A DNA stretch of 57,252 nt from Roseivirga echinicomitans (GCF_001592935.1 NZ_LRDB01000014.1:1-57252), one strand, 5' to 3'; counted from the stretch's first letter, positions 43,302-52,627 are shown. A program made the numbers and translations. The notes: generated from the sequence alone by a model not told the origin.

Positions 43302-44975
43302 TCAACCCTTAGCCTCTTCCTCCTTCAACTTCCTCCTTAAAATTTTGCCCACATTGGTTTTAGGCAGTTCGGTTCTGAACTCATAATGTTTCGGACGTTT
43401 GTAGCCAGTTAGGTTTTCATGGCAATAGTCGCGTATCTCCTCTTCGGTGAGTGATGGATCAGATTTTACGATAAAAGCCTTTACACATTCGGTTGAATGC
43501 GGGTCAGGAACTCCGATAACTGCTACTTCTAACACTTTTGGGTGGTCAGCAATTACATTTTCAACATCGTTAGGGTATACATTGAAACCAGAAACGTTGA
43601 TCATGTCCTTTTTACGGTCTACAATTTTGAAGAAGCCTTCCTCATCCATCACACCGATATCTCCTGTTCTGAAATAACCTCCTTCAAAGAATACTCCTTC
43701 ATTCTTCTTATTCCAATAGCCAGACATTACTTGCGGCCCTTTCACGCAAATCTCTCCTGTTTCGCCTTGTGCCAAGCGGTTTCCATCATCATCGTAAATG
43801 GCCAATTCGGTTGAAGGCACAGGCAAACCAATCGTTCCTATTTTATGTGTCCCATCCAATGGATTACAACAAACAACAGGAGAAGTTTCGCTCAAACCAT
43901 AGCCTTGCACTAAAGGAGTACCCGTGTCTTGTTGCCATTTTTTAGCCACAAAATCTTGCACCGCCATTCCTCCCCCAATAGAGACTTTGAAATGAGAGAA
44001 ATCGATTTCTTTAAAATTAGGTTGGTTCAGCAGTCCGTTGAAAAGGGTATTTACTCCCGTAAATAAGGTAAATGAATGTTTCTTTAGTTCTTTCACAAAG
44101 CCCGGCATATCACGCGGATTGGTGATCAGCACGTTTTTAGCACCAATGTGCATCATAAATGTGCAGTTCACATTTAAAGCAAAAATATGATAGAGCGGAA
44201 TGGCCGTAATCATAATGTCTTTTTGCCCTTCTTTTAAAAGCGGCTTAAAAACCTGGGTAATAATAAGTGTATGGGCTACCACATTATTATGCGAAAGTAT
44301 AGCTCCTTTCGAAACACCAGTGGTTCCACCGGTATACTGAAGAAAGGCAGTGTCCTCCCCTTTTATTTCTGGCTTGGTGTATTTCATTCGTGCGCCTTTG
44401 GCCATGGCGCTTTTTAGCGAAATTGGATTGGGTACTTTGTAAGCAGGCACCATCTTTTTAATGTGCTTCACCACAAAGTTGACAACCTTCCCTTTCAGGC
44501 CACCAAGCATGTCGCCCAGTTCGGTAACGATGATGTTTTCAACAGAAAGGTTTGGCATTGCCTCCTCTAAGCTCTTGGCGAAATTGGCCATGATCACAAT
44601 GGTTTTTACACCTGCGTCATTGAACTGATGCTCCATTTCGCGATGGGTATACAGCGGATTCGTGTTGACCACAATACAACCAGCTTTTACCGCGCCAATA
44701 AGCACCACAGGGTATTGCAAACAGTTTGGCATCTGGATGGCGATTCTATCCCCTTTTACCATGCCCAATTCATTTTGCAAATAGGCAGCAAAGTTGGTCG
44801 AAAGTTGGTCTACTTCTTGAAAAGTAAGTATACCGCCCATGTTCTCGAAAGCCTCGCGGCTACCAAACTGATTGAAGGCATTCTGATAAAGTTCTAGAAG
44901 GTTTTTAGGGCGTTGATCTTCAATTTCTGCGGGAACACCCTTTGGGTAATGCGCAATCCAGGGGAAAGTACTCAT
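43302..44975 (-). CDS. fadD: Long-chain fatty-acid-CoA ligase
   Basis: 557 aa, adenylate-forming enzyme. The AMP-binding motif YTGGTTGVSKGA, the acyl-CoA synthetase motif around QGYGLSETSPV, the FRTGDIG and the FACS motif region DRKKDMINVSGFNVYPNDVE are all present. The C-terminal catalytic Lys lies in PKTNVGKILRRKL. It activates fatty acids to acyl-CoA for beta-oxidation or lipid synthesis in the cytoplasm. Length and motifs match bacterial FadD. It appears monocistronic; a terminator for the tRNA-like RNA lies in front of its ATG. Substrate chain length is inferred from the family. Confidence 0.94.
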   Translation of the reverse strand: MSTFPWIAHYPKGVPAEIEDQRPKNLLELYQNAFNQFGSREAFENMGGILTFQEVDQLSTNFAAYLQNELGMVKGDRIAIQMPNCLQYPVVLIGAVKAGCIVVNTNPLYTHREMEHQFNDAGVKTIVIMANFAKSLEEAMPNLSVENIIVTELGDMLGGLKGKVVNFVVKHIKKMVPAYKVPNPISLKSAMAKGARMKYTKPEIKGEDTAFLQYTGGTTGVSKGAILSHNNVVAHTLIITQVFKPLLKEGQKDIMITAIPLYHIFALNVNCTFMMHIGAKNVLITNPRDMPGFVKELKKHSFTLFTGVNTLFNGLLNQPNFKEIDFSHFKVSIGGGMAVQDFVAKKWQQDTGTPLVQGYGLSETSPVVCCNPLDGTHKIGTIGLPVPSTELAIYDDDGNRLAQGETGEICVKGPQVMSGYWNKKNEGVFFEGGYFRTGDIGVMDEEGFFKIVDRKKDMINVSGFNVYPNDVENVIADHPKVLEVAVIGVPDPHSTECVKAFIVKSDPSLTEEEIRDYCHENLTGYKRPKHYEFRTELPKTNVGKILRRKLKEEEAKG

Positions 44976-45023
44976 GAATTAAAATTTGGCTATCATCAAA
45001 TATAAAGATGAATTACCAAAAAA

Positions 45024-45051
45024 AAAGGAGGCTAACAAACAAGCCTCCTTT
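45024..45051 (-). terminator. Terminator of the tRNA-like RNA
   Basis: AAAGGAGGCT (45024-45033) pairs with AGCCTCCTTT (45042-45051). On the minus strand eight T follow the stem. It is 52 bases downstream of the RNA's CCA end and 49 bases upstream of the fadD ATG. Confidence 0.88.
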
Positions 45052-45102
45052 CAATCTAAGAAAAACAAACTGAATACGTTTCCAAACTAATATTCAAAAT
45101 GA

Positions 45103-45222
45103 TGGCTGTAGGGGAAGGAGTCGAACCTTCACGGAGAGATTAGTCGTCAGGTAGTTCAGATTTATTTCTTTTTCTCCACCCTCGAGAAAGGAGGGCATGG
45201 CTGCCTGTTTCATCACCCTACA
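45103..45222 (-). ncRNA. Atypical class II tRNA-like RNA with a 48-nt variable region
   Basis: On the minus strand a cloverleaf can be drawn. The acceptor TGTAGGG pairs with CCCTACA, then comes discriminator G and an encoded CCA. The T arm is GAAGG-TTCGACT-CCTTC. The D arm ATG-AAACAGGCAGC-CAT is Leu-tRNA-like with the GG pair, and the anticodon arm is CCCTC-CTTTCTC-GAGGG. The variable region is 48 nt, with GGAGA/TCTCC able to form its stem. Odd points are the anticodon (UUC, nominally Glu) on a Leu/Ser-type body, a pyrimidine at position 37, a T at position 1 and a total of 117 nt without CCA. It has its own promoter box and terminator. It could be an unusual tRNA, a non-decoding tRNA, or a decayed gene. 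Confidence 0.6.
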
Positions 45223-45250
45223 GTATAAAGTTTCTCTTTTGAAACTGTTT

Positions 45251-45258
45251 CAAAGGTA
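45251..45258 (-). promoter_or_regulatory. -7 promoter box of the tRNA-like RNA
   Basis: TACCTTTG on the minus strand, a full match to TAnnTTTG, 28 bases before the RNA 5' end. It overlaps the palindrome TTTGAAAC-T-GTTTCAAA (45238-45254), a possible operator. A good -33 box is not evident. Confidence 0.5.
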
Positions 45259-45367
45259 ATACAAACAGTTGGTTCATTAAAATATCAACAACATATTGAT
45301 TAAATATTTAGAGATAAAATAATTATAAACTATTTTTATTGCTGAATCAATAATTTCAACAAAAATT

Positions 45368-45835
45368 ATGGCCGATAATTACGAAATCGATAATGTGGAT
45401 TTGAAAATCCTTTCGCTTCTTCAGCATAATGCCAAAAAACCTTACACCGAAGTAGCCAAACTGGCTTACGTTTCTAGCGGAACAGTACATGTAAGAATGA
45501 GTAAGCTTGAAAAGATGGGCGTAGTGAAAGGGGCTTCCCTAGATTTAAACCTTGCAAAGCTGGGTTATAACGTCTCTGCCTTTTTAGGGGTATTCCTTTC
45601 CAAAAGTTCGTTGTATGAAAAAGTGGCTACACAGCTAAAGAAAATACATGAGATTACAAGCATTCACTACACCACAGGAAATTACTCCATGTTTGTTCGC
45701 ATTTATGCCAAAGGCACAGATCACTTGAAGGATATTCTCCACGATAAAATTCAGAAAGTAGACGGTATCGAGCGCACAGAAACCTTTATCATACTTGAAG
45801 AAACTTTAACCCGAAGTATTCAGTTGGAAGGGTGA
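45368..45835 (+). CDS. Lrp/AsnC family transcriptional regulator
   Basis: 155 aa. An N-terminal winged helix-turn-helix (IDNVDLKILSLLQHNAKKPYTEVAKLAYVSSGTVHVRMSKLE) precedes the RAM ligand-binding/oligomerisation domain (ISAFLGVFLSK-like strand, ITSIHYTTGNYSMFVRIYAK, LHDKIQKVDGIERTETFIIL). Members bind amino acids and regulate metabolism. It is divergent from the tRNA-like RNA and 125 bases upstream of sufB on the same strand; a promoter box in front of sufB suggests separate transcription. Its targets are unknown. Confidence 0.92.
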   Translation: MADNYEIDNVDLKILSLLQHNAKKPYTEVAKLAYVSSGTVHVRMSKLEKMGVVKGASLDLNLAKLGYNVSAFLGVFLSKSSLYEKVATQLKKIHEITSIHYTTGNYSMFVRIYAKGTDHLKDILHDKIQKVDGIERTETFIILEETLTRSIQLEG

Positions 45836-45924
45836 CCAAAGGGGTTTCTAAACTCATAATAGCTTTTAGTAATAGTTTATTGAAAAAAGGAATTGAACAA
45901 ACCAATCCTTTAATCTATAAGTTG

Positions 45925-45932
45925 TACCTTTG
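45925..45932 (+). promoter_or_regulatory. -7 promoter box of the suf operon
   Basis: TACCTTTG, a full match to the Bacteroidota consensus, 28 bases before the sufB ATG. A clear -33 element at the usual distance is not obvious. No IscR/SufR gene is next to it. Confidence 0.55.
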
Positions 45933-45960
45933 TATTTAAAACGATTCTAAATAACTAGGA

Positions 45961-47406
45961 ATGGGTAAAGACGATCAGATATTAGAAGAGTTCACCTCTA
46001 AGGAATACGAGTTCGGATGGACAGTAGACTTTGAGGCAGATGAGGCTCCAAAAGGTTTGAACGATGATATCATTCGGTTTATTTCTGCAAAAAAGGAAGA
46101 ACCGCAATGGATGCTAGACTGGAGGCTTGAGGCTTTTCATGCTTGGCAGAAAATGAAAGAACCTGAGTGGGCCAATGTTCACTATCCAAAAGTAGACTTT
46201 CAGGACCTTATATATTACTCTGCACCAAAGAAGAAAAAGCAGGTCAACTCGCTAGATGAAATCGATCCGGAAATGATCGCTACTTTCGAGAGGCTTGGTA
46301 TTTCGCTTACAGAGCAAAAAAGACTTACGGGAGTTGCTGTAGATGCTGTTATCGATTCGGTTTCGGTAGCTACTACTTTCAAAGAAACTTTAGGCGAGCT
46401 AGGAATTATCTTCTGTTCATTTTCAGAAGCCGTGCGCGAACACCCAGAGCTGATCAAAAAGCACATGGGTTCAGTAGTACCAGCCAACGATAATTACTAT
46501 GCAGCACTAAACGCAGCGGTATTCTCTGACGGTTCATTCTGCTTTATTCCAAAAGGCGTAAGATGCCCAATGGAACTTTCCACTTACTTTAGAATCAATG
46601 CCGCCAATACAGGTCAGTTTGAAAGAACCCTGATTGTAGCTGAAGAAGGATCTTATGTAAGTTACCTAGAAGGTTGCACCGCTCCTATGCGTGATGAAAA
46701 CCAATTGCACGCTGCGGTTGTAGAAATCAAAGCAGCAAAAAATGCAGAGGTAAAATACTCAACGGTTCAGAACTGGTATCCAGGAAATAAAGAAGGTGTA
46801 GGTGGTATTTACAACTTCGTAACCAAACGTGGTATTTGCGAAGGTGACCATTCTAAAATCTCATGGACTCAGGTAGAAACTGGTTCGGCTGTTACTTGGA
46901 AATACCCTTCATGTATTCTGAAAGGTGATTATTCAATTGGTGAATTCTATTCAGTAGCCGTAACCAATAATTACCAACAAGCCGATACAGGGACCAAAAT
47001 GATTCACATTGGCAAAAACACCAAGTCGAGAATCGTATCAAAAGGTATTTCTGCTGGCAAATCGCAAAACAGTTACCGAGGCCAAGTGCACGTAATGAAG
47101 CGTGCGACCAACGCCCGAAACTTCTCTCAGTGCGATTCACTTTTGATGGGTGATAAATGTGGAGCACATACTTTCCCTTATATCGACATCGAAAATCAAT
47201 CGGCTCATGTAGAACACGAAGCCACCACCTCTAAAATTGGAGAAGATCAAATCTTCTATTGCCAACAAAGAGGGATTAATCCGGAGGCTGCCGTAGCACT
47301 TATCGTAAACGGATACGCCAAAGAAGTACTTAAGCAATTGCCAATGGAGTTTGCCGTAGAGGCACAAAAACTTCTTGCTTTGACGCTTGAGGGATCTGTA
47401 GGCTAA
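45961..47406 (+). CDS. sufB: Fe-S cluster assembly scaffold protein SufB
   Basis: 481 aa, the usual length. Characteristic segments are [36 protein letters not shown] and the C-terminal [28 protein letters not shown]. The Cys in EGCTAP and the residues of [10 protein letters not shown] are conserved sites for sulfur transfer and cluster formation. SufB with SufC and SufD forms the cytoplasmic scaffold on which [Fe-S] clusters are built. First gene of the suf operon, starting at an ATG at 45961. Confidence 0.98.
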   Translation: MGKDDQILEEFTSKEYEFGWTVDFEADEAPKGLNDDIIRFISAKKEEPQWMLDWRLEAFHAWQKMKEPEWANVHYPKVDFQDLIYYSAPKKKKQVNSLDEIDPEMIATFERLGISLTEQKRLTGVAVDAVIDSVSVATTFKETLGELGIIFCSFSEAVREHPELIKKHMGSVVPANDNYYAALNAAVFSDGSFCFIPKGVRCPMELSTYFRINAANTGQFERTLIVAEEGSYVSYLEGCTAPMRDENQLHAAVVEIKAAKNAEVKYSTVQNWYPGNKEGVGGIYNFVTKRGICEGDHSKISWTQVETGSAVTWKYPSCILKGDYSIGEFYSVAVTNNYQQADTGTKMIHIGKNTKSRIVSKGISAGKSQNSYRGQVHVMKRATNARNFSQCDSLLMGDKCGAHTFPYIDIENQSAHVEHEATTSKIGEDQIFYCQQRGINPEAAVALIVNGYAKEVLKQLPMEFAVEAQKLLALTLEGSVG

Positions 47407-47433
47407 CTGTTCAATGTTTTGAGTTTATTGTTT

Positions 47434-47865
47434 ATGGCAACAATTACTAGGTTTGAAGATTTGAATATTTGGAAAGAAGCAAGAATTCAGGCACAAGGTA
47501 TTTATGCTCAAATAATTAACAATCAAAACATTCAGGATTACCCACTGAAAAATCAGATAAACGGTTCATCAGGTTCAGTAATGGATAACATTGCCGAAGG
47601 CTATGATAGAAAAGGAAATAAAGAGTTTAAGCAGTTTTTAGCAATTGCTTTCGGTTCAAACGGAGAAGTAAAATCTCAATATAGAAGTCTCTATAGGTGC
47701 TATATCAACCAAAAGGATTTTGACGAATTCATTAAGAGAAATGAAAACATATCAAAAATGCTTACCGGTTTTATAAAGTACCTAAATCGAACAGAGTTTA
47801 AAGGCACAAAATTCATCATCGAAGAGCCTATAGCAGAATATACTTCGACAAACCTTGAGCATTAA
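47434..47865 (+). CDS. Four-helix-bundle protein (S23/23S rRNA IVS-like) inside the suf operon
   Basis: 143 aa from the ATG at 47434. It matches the TIGR02436 four-helix bundle family (RFEDLNIWKEARIQAQGIY, SGSVMDNIAEGYDRKGNKEFKQFLAIAFGSNGEVKSQ), whose members also occur as ORFs in 23S rRNA intervening sequences. Their function is unclear, and they behave like small mobile inserts in many Bacteroidota. It is flanked by short degenerate repeats of AACATTAAAC/CACTAAAC type (47868-47900), and separates sufB from sufC, which are normally adjacent. A role in Fe-S assembly is therefore unlikely. Confidence 0.85.
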   Translation: MATITRFEDLNIWKEARIQAQGIYAQIINNQNIQDYPLKNQINGSSGSVMDNIAEGYDRKGNKEFKQFLAIAFGSNGEVKSQYRSLYRCYINQKDFDEFIKRNENISKMLTGFIKYLNRTEFKGTKFIIEEPIAEYTSTNLEH

Positions 47866-47909
47866 ACTTTGAACATTAAACACTAAACACTAAACATTAA
47901 AGAGTTAAG

Positions 47910-48668
47910 ATGTTATCAATAAAGAATTTACACGCCAGAATTGAAGAAAAGGAAATCCTTAGAGGGATCAACCTAGAGATCAAACCAGGTGAAGTACACG
48001 CGATCATGGGCCCTAACGGTTCTGGAAAAAGTACTTTGGCTTCTGTGCTTGCTGGGCGAGAGGATTACGAAGTGACTGAAGGGTCAGTAGAGTTTTTAGG
48101 CAAAGATTTACTTGAAATGGAAGCTGATTTTCGGGCAAGAGAAGGTCTTTTCTTGGCTTTCCAGTATCCAATCGAGATACCTGGTGTAAGCACGACCAAC
48201 TTTATGAAAACGGCTGTCAATCAAATCAGAGAGCATCATGGAGAAAAAGCACTCGATGCAGTTTCTTTCTTGAAACTGATGAAAGAGAAAATGAAGTTGG
48301 TTGAAATCGACCAAGCTTTATTGAGCCGTTCTTTAAATGAAGGTTTCTCTGGTGGAGAAAAGAAAAGGAATGAGATCTTCCAAATGGCGATGCTTGAGCC
48401 AAAGCTCGCCATTCTTGACGAAACCGATTCAGGCCTTGATATCGATGCACTTAAAGTTGTGGCGCACGGTGTTAACACCCTGAAAAACAAAGATAACGCC
48501 ACTATCGTGGTAACTCACTACCAAAGACTTTTGGATTACATTGTTCCTGATTTTGTACACGTTCTTTATAATGGAAGAATAGTGAAGTCAGGCACTAAAG
48601 AATTAGCCTTAGAGCTAGAGGCCAGAGGTTACGATTGGATTAAGGAAGAAGCAGACGCAACCGCTTAA
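47910..48668 (+). CDS. sufC: Fe-S assembly ATPase SufC
   Basis: 252 aa ABC-type ATPase. Walker A GPNGSGKST at about residues 34-42, Q-loop in LAFQYPIEIPG, signature LNEGFSGGEKKRNEI, Walker B AILDETDSGLD and H-loop VVTHYQRLL. It drives conformational change of the SufBCD scaffold. It follows the four-helix-bundle gene by 44 bases and precedes sufD by 11 bases, consistent with a continuous operon. Confidence 0.98.
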   Translation: MLSIKNLHARIEEKEILRGINLEIKPGEVHAIMGPNGSGKSTLASVLAGREDYEVTEGSVEFLGKDLLEMEADFRAREGLFLAFQYPIEIPGVSTTNFMKTAVNQIREHHGEKALDAVSFLKLMKEKMKLVEIDQALLSRSLNEGFSGGEKKRNEIFQMAMLEPKLAILDETDSGLDIDALKVVAHGVNTLKNKDNATIVVTHYQRLLDYIVPDFVHVLYNGRIVKSGTKELALELEARGYDWIKEEADATA

Positions 48669-48679
48669 GCAGATATTTT

Positions 48680-50005
48680 ATGGAAAAAATTGCAGGACAA
48701 TCGATCTTAAATTCGCTTGAAACTCAATTTGAGGCGTTTGAAAAAGGCTTGAATGGGCAAAGTCAATCGGCAGCACATGCTGTTAGAAAAGAAGCTTTTA
48801 CAAGCTTGATGAACTCTGGCTTTCCTGGCCCTAAAAGCGAGGAATACAAGTTCACCAACTTTACCAAAGCCGTTGAAAAGAACTTTGAGTTGAATGCAGC
48901 AAATGCTGATTTTGGTTTAAGTAACACTCAGGTTTCAGGCACCCAAATCCAAGGGTTGGACGCGCATAAAATCGTGTTCTTGAACGGGGTTTACTCAAGC
49001 GATCTTTCTGACAATATTCAAGTAGAAGGTTTAAAAGTAGAATCACTTGCTGAAGGTTTCAAATCCAATTCAGCATTATCTCAGGAGAATTTTGGCACCA
49101 AAGCCAAGTTCGCAGAAGATGCTTTTGTAGCCTTGAATACTGCTTTCAGTCAGCATGGTGTAACGATTGAAATCGCTGATAAAGCGGTAATCGAAAAACC
49201 AATTGTACTTTACTTTATTGGCGACAGTTCAAAAGCAGAGCTTTCATACCACATCCGAAATATTGTTGTAGCAGGGAAGTTCTCTCAAGCCACTATCATT
49301 GAGAAATTCGATACCGTTGGTGAACACAAGAGTTTTACAACTTCTGTAAACGAAATCAGTGTGAGCGAAAGCGCGCATCTTCGTTTTTTCAAAATTGAAA
49401 ACGATACTGAGCAAGCTTATCACATTTCAAATATTCATGCTTCACAAGGAGCAAACAGCAATTTCAAGGTATTTACCTTCTCGCTCAATGGAGCGATGAT
49501 TCGTAATAATCTGAATGTAAAACTTCAGGCCGAAGGAATTGAAACCTACATGAATGGCCTCTATTTATTGGATGGAAAAACGCATGTAGACAACCATACC
49601 GTTGCTGATCATATGATGCCAAATTGCTATTCAAACGAATTGTATAAAGGCATAATGGATGGCAGTTCGAAAGGAGTTTTCAATGGAAAAATATTTGTTC
49701 GTCCTGACGCACAAAAAACCAATGCATTCCAGTCGAATAAGAATATTCTGATTTCTGACAGGGCTACCGTAAACACCAAACCTCAATTAGAGATTTGGGC
49801 AGACGATGTTTCTTGTTCGCATGGTTGTACTACTGGCCAGTTGGATATGGATGCCCTCTTCTACCTACGAGCGAGAGGAATCCCAAGAGATAAAGCATTG
49901 GCAATTCTATTGAAGGCTTTCGCGAACGATGTATTAGAAACCGTTGAAAACGAAGCGATCAAAGAATACCTCGCTGCGATTATAGAAACAAGGTTGGAAA
50001 AATAA
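48680..50005 (+). CDS. sufD: Fe-S cluster assembly protein SufD
   Basis: 441 aa. A right-handed beta-helix core homologous to SufB, with the C-terminal signature CSHGCTTGQLDMDALFYLRARGI and an AFANDVLETVENE tail. It pairs with SufB and SufC in the scaffold complex and helps iron entry. It is separated from sufS by three bases. Length is typical for Bacteroidota SufD. Confidence 0.97.
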   Translation: MEKIAGQSILNSLETQFEAFEKGLNGQSQSAAHAVRKEAFTSLMNSGFPGPKSEEYKFTNFTKAVEKNFELNAANADFGLSNTQVSGTQIQGLDAHKIVFLNGVYSSDLSDNIQVEGLKVESLAEGFKSNSALSQENFGTKAKFAEDAFVALNTAFSQHGVTIEIADKAVIEKPIVLYFIGDSSKAELSYHIRNIVVAGKFSQATIIEKFDTVGEHKSFTTSVNEISVSESAHLRFFKIENDTEQAYHISNIHASQGANSNFKVFTFSLNGAMIRNNLNVKLQAEGIETYMNGLYLLDGKTHVDNHTVADHMMPNCYSNELYKGIMDGSSKGVFNGKIFVRPDAQKTNAFQSNKNILISDRATVNTKPQLEIWADDVSCSHGCTTGQLDMDALFYLRARGIPRDKALAILLKAFANDVLETVENEAIKEYLAAIIETRLEK

Positions 50006-50008
50006 ACC

Positions 50009-51253
50009 ATGGCTCAGACTTTGGAAAAACACACATTGGACATTCAAAAAATCAGGGCGCAATTCCCAGTGCTTCATCAAGAGGTTAACGGTAAGCCTTT
50101 GATTTACTTCGATAATGCCGCCACAAATCAAAAACCTAAAAGGGTGATTGATGCTTTGGTGAAGTATTACGAACATGACAATGCGAACATCCACAGAGGA
50201 GCACATGCCTTGGCCGCTCGTGCTACAGAAGCATTTGAAAACACACGTGTTTCCGTACAGAAGTTTATTAATGCCAACGAGCCAGAAGAGATCATTTTCA
50301 CAAAAGGCACTTCTGAAAGCATAAACCTAGTCGCTTCAAGCTGGGGGAGAAAGTTCTTGAACCCAGGAGACGAAGTTTTGATTTCGACCCTAGAGCATCA
50401 CTCCAACATTGTGCCTTGGCAAATGATTTGTGAAGAGCGCGGAGCTGAACTCAAAGTAATGCCCATCAACGAGGCTGGTGAAATTATTATAGAAGCACTT
50501 GACGAGTTGATTACGGAGAAAACCAAAATGGTAGCATTCAACCATGCCTCCAATTCTTTGGGCACCATCAACCCGGTAAAATACATCATCGACAAAGCGC
50601 ACGCAGTGGGTGCCAAAGTGTTGGTGGATGGCGCACAAGCCTCATCTCACCTCACTGTTGATGTTCAAGCATTGAATGCAGATTTCTATGCTTTTTCTGC
50701 CCACAAAATGTACGGTCCAACAGGTTTGGGTGTGCTATACGGAAAACGAGATATTCTCGAAAAAACCCCTCCTTATCAAGGCGGTGGAGAAATGATTAAA
50801 GAAGTGAGTTTTGATAAAACCACTTACAACGATATTCCTTACAAATTTGAAGCAGGCACTCCAGATATTGCCAATGTAATCGCTTTCAACGAAGCCATTC
50901 TTTTTATTAATGAATTGGGTAAAGAGAACATTGCCGCTTACGAGAACGAACTTTTGGCTTATGCTACCGATAAAATCGCCCAAATAGAAGGCGTGAGACT
51001 TATTGGTACAGCCAAAGAAAAAGTGAGTGTACTTTCCTTCGAAGTAGAAGGAATTCATCACTTTGATTTAGGTATGTGGCTCGATGCTAAGGGAGTTGCT
51101 GTTAGAACTGGCCATCATTGCACTCAGCCATTAATGGACCATTACTGTATCGAAGGAACTGTTCGTGCGTCATTTTCTGTTTACAACACAGTTGAAGAAA
51201 TAGACGCCTTTATTGAAGCCTTAAAAAGCACAATCAGCAAATTCAAGAAATGA
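50009..51253 (+). CDS. sufS: Cysteine desulfurase SufS
   Basis: 414 aa, class V aminotransferase fold. PLP-binding Lys233 in SAHKMYGPTG and catalytic Cys371 in RTGHHCTQPLM, as in group II (SufS-type) desulfurases. It removes sulfur from cysteine as a persulfide and passes it to SufE. The stop overlaps the sufE start (ATGA), so the two partners are translationally coupled. Confidence 0.98.
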   Translation: MAQTLEKHTLDIQKIRAQFPVLHQEVNGKPLIYFDNAATNQKPKRVIDALVKYYEHDNANIHRGAHALAARATEAFENTRVSVQKFINANEPEEIIFTKGTSESINLVASSWGRKFLNPGDEVLISTLEHHSNIVPWQMICEERGAELKVMPINEAGEIIIEALDELITEKTKMVAFNHASNSLGTINPVKYIIDKAHAVGAKVLVDGAQASSHLTVDVQALNADFYAFSAHKMYGPTGLGVLYGKRDILEKTPPYQGGGEMIKEVSFDKTTYNDIPYKFEAGTPDIANVIAFNEAILFINELGKENIAAYENELLAYATDKIAQIEGVRLIGTAKEKVSVLSFEVEGIHHFDLGMWLDAKGVAVRTGHHCTQPLMDHYCIEGTVRASFSVYNTVEEIDAFIEALKSTISKFKK

Positions 51254-51681
51254 GCGAAACCATAAACGATATTCAAAACGAGATCATCGAAGAGTTTTCA
51301 ATGTTAGATTCCGACATGGAAATGACCATTGAATATGTTATGGAATTGGGACAGCAACTGCCAGAAATGGCTGAGGCACTCAAAAACGAAGATAACATTG
51401 TTAAAGGCTGTCAATCTAAAGTTTGGCTAAATGCCGAAACGAAAGATGGTAAAATGTACCTCGAAGCTGACAGCAATACTGCGATTACCAAAGGCTTGGT
51501 AAGTATTCTAGTGAGAATCCTTAATGGACACACACCTCAAGAAATCCTTAATGCAGACCTTTACTTTGTAGACAAAATTGGTTTAAATAGATTCATCGGA
51601 ACGCAAAGATCAAACGGATTGGGCGCTATGATGAAGCAAATAAAAATATACGGGTTAGCTTATTCTGCTAAGGCGGAATAA
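51250..51681 (+). CDS. sufE: Sulfur acceptor protein SufE
   Basis: 143 aa. The conserved Cys54 in VKGCQSKVWL accepts persulfide from SufS and transfers it to SufB. Further family residues are seen in LVSILVRILNGHTPQEIL and NRFIGTQRSNGLGAM. Starts within the sufS stop codon region by an ATGA overlap. Confidence 0.97.
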   Translation: MSETINDIQNEIIEEFSMLDSDMEMTIEYVMELGQQLPEMAEALKNEDNIVKGCQSKVWLNAETKDGKMYLEADSNTAITKGLVSILVRILNGHTPQEILNADLYFVDKIGLNRFIGTQRSNGLGAMMKQIKIYGLAYSAKAE

Positions 51682-51715
51682 ATAACAATAAAAACAAAAC
51701 TCAAAATTCAAAACG

Positions 51716-51817
51716 GTGGCGAGCAATTATGACCTTGAGCAAAGAACAGAACAGTTCGCCAAAGACGTTAGGAAATTTATAAGATCATTGACATTAGATT
51801 TAGTTCTTGTTATTTGA
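51716..51817 (+). pseudogene. Remnant of a second four-helix-bundle gene between sufE and the DUF59 gene
   Basis: A 33-codon open stretch (GTG at 51716 to TGA at 51817) reads ASNYDLEQRTEQFAKDVRKF. This resembles the N-terminus of the FDLEERTxxFA-type four-helix-bundle proteins (a subgroup distinct from the intact gene at 47434). The rest is missing. It is most likely a decayed insert, leaving 153 bases between sufE and the DUF59 gene. Confidence 0.55.
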
Positions 51818-51834
51818 GATTTTGAAGTTGAATT

Positions 51835-52143
51835 ATGGAAGATAACTTAAGAGACCAAGTTGTAGCTGCAATTAAGACAGTGTACGACCCCGAAATACCT
51901 GTAGATGTTTATGAATTGGGTTTGATTTATGAAATCAATGTTTTCCCAGTAAACAACGTTTATGTTCTGATGACATTGACATCTCCTTCTTGCCCTGCGG
52001 CAGAAGTGATACCAGAAGAGGTAAAACAAAAAATCATGGCACTTGAAAGTGTAAATGATGTAGAAGTTGAATTGACTTTCGACCCACCATTTACACAAGA
52101 CATGATGTCGGAAGCAGCCAAGCTAGAACTTGGTTTTATGTAA
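51835..52143 (+). CDS. DUF59/MIP18 family Fe-S assembly protein (SufT-like)
   Basis: 102 aa. The family motif DPEIPVDVYELGLIYEI and the LTSPSCPAAEVIPEEV segment with its conserved Cys identify the MIP18/PaaD/SufT group. These proteins help deliver Fe-S clusters. Presence at the end of suf operons is common. ATG at 51835, preceded by a decayed four-helix-bundle remnant. Confidence 0.93.
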   Translation: MEDNLRDQVVAAIKTVYDPEIPVDVYELGLIYEINVFPVNNVYVLMTLTSPSCPAAEVIPEEVKQKIMALESVNDVEVELTFDPPFTQDMMSEAAKLELGFM

Positions 52144-52194
52144 GAATAGCCAAAACGGCTTTTAAGATTTAGAAACGAAATAAAATTAAGAAAT

Positions 52195-52611
52195 ATGTAT
52201 CCTGAACATTTACTCGTCCCATTCAGACAAGAATTAACTGAAGCGGGTTTTACAGAGCTGAAAACAGCTGAGGCTGTTGAAGATCATTTGAAAAATCAAA
52301 AAGGCACTTCTTTGGTAGTGATCAACTCGGTTTGTGGTTGCGCTGCTGGAACAGCAAGACCAGGTGTTAAGATGGCTTTAAAGCTATCAGACAAAAAGCC
52401 TGACCATCTTACTACTGTTTTTGCTGGTGGCGACATCGAGGCAACTGCTAAAGTAAGAGAGTTCCATATGCCTTATCCTCCTTCTTCTCCATCAGTTGCT
52501 CTTTTCAAAGATGGTGTATTGGTGCATTTTGTTGAAAGGCATCACATTGAAGGCAGAACAGCAGATATGATTGGTGGCCATTTGGCTGACGTTTTCGAAG
52601 AGTACTGCTAG
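52195..52611 (+). CDS. Bacilliredoxin (BrxA/BrxB, YphP/YqiW family)
   Basis: 138 aa thioredoxin-like protein with the CGC motif (Cys47-Gly-Cys49 in [14 protein letters not shown]), the hallmark of bacilliredoxins. In Firmicutes they remove bacillithiol from proteins. In Bacteroidota they are frequent in suf operons, where they could protect or repair cysteines of the assembly machinery. It is 51 bases downstream of the DUF59 gene and followed by a strong terminator, so it is the last gene of the operon. Confidence 0.92.
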   Translation: MYPEHLLVPFRQELTEAGFTELKTAEAVEDHLKNQKGTSLVVINSVCGCAAGTARPGVKMALKLSDKKPDHLTTVFAGGDIEATAKVREFHMPYPPSSPSVALFKDGVLVHFVERHHIEGRTADMIGGHLADVFEEYC

Positions 52612-52627
52612 TACTTTATATTCCATA

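Noticed and set aside
45103-45222. Small SRP RNA or tmRNA instead of a tRNA-like RNA
   Set aside because: The SRP core (GGAA tetraloop with AGCAG) and a tmRNA tag frame are absent, while the T arm, acceptor stem and CCA fit a tRNA body.
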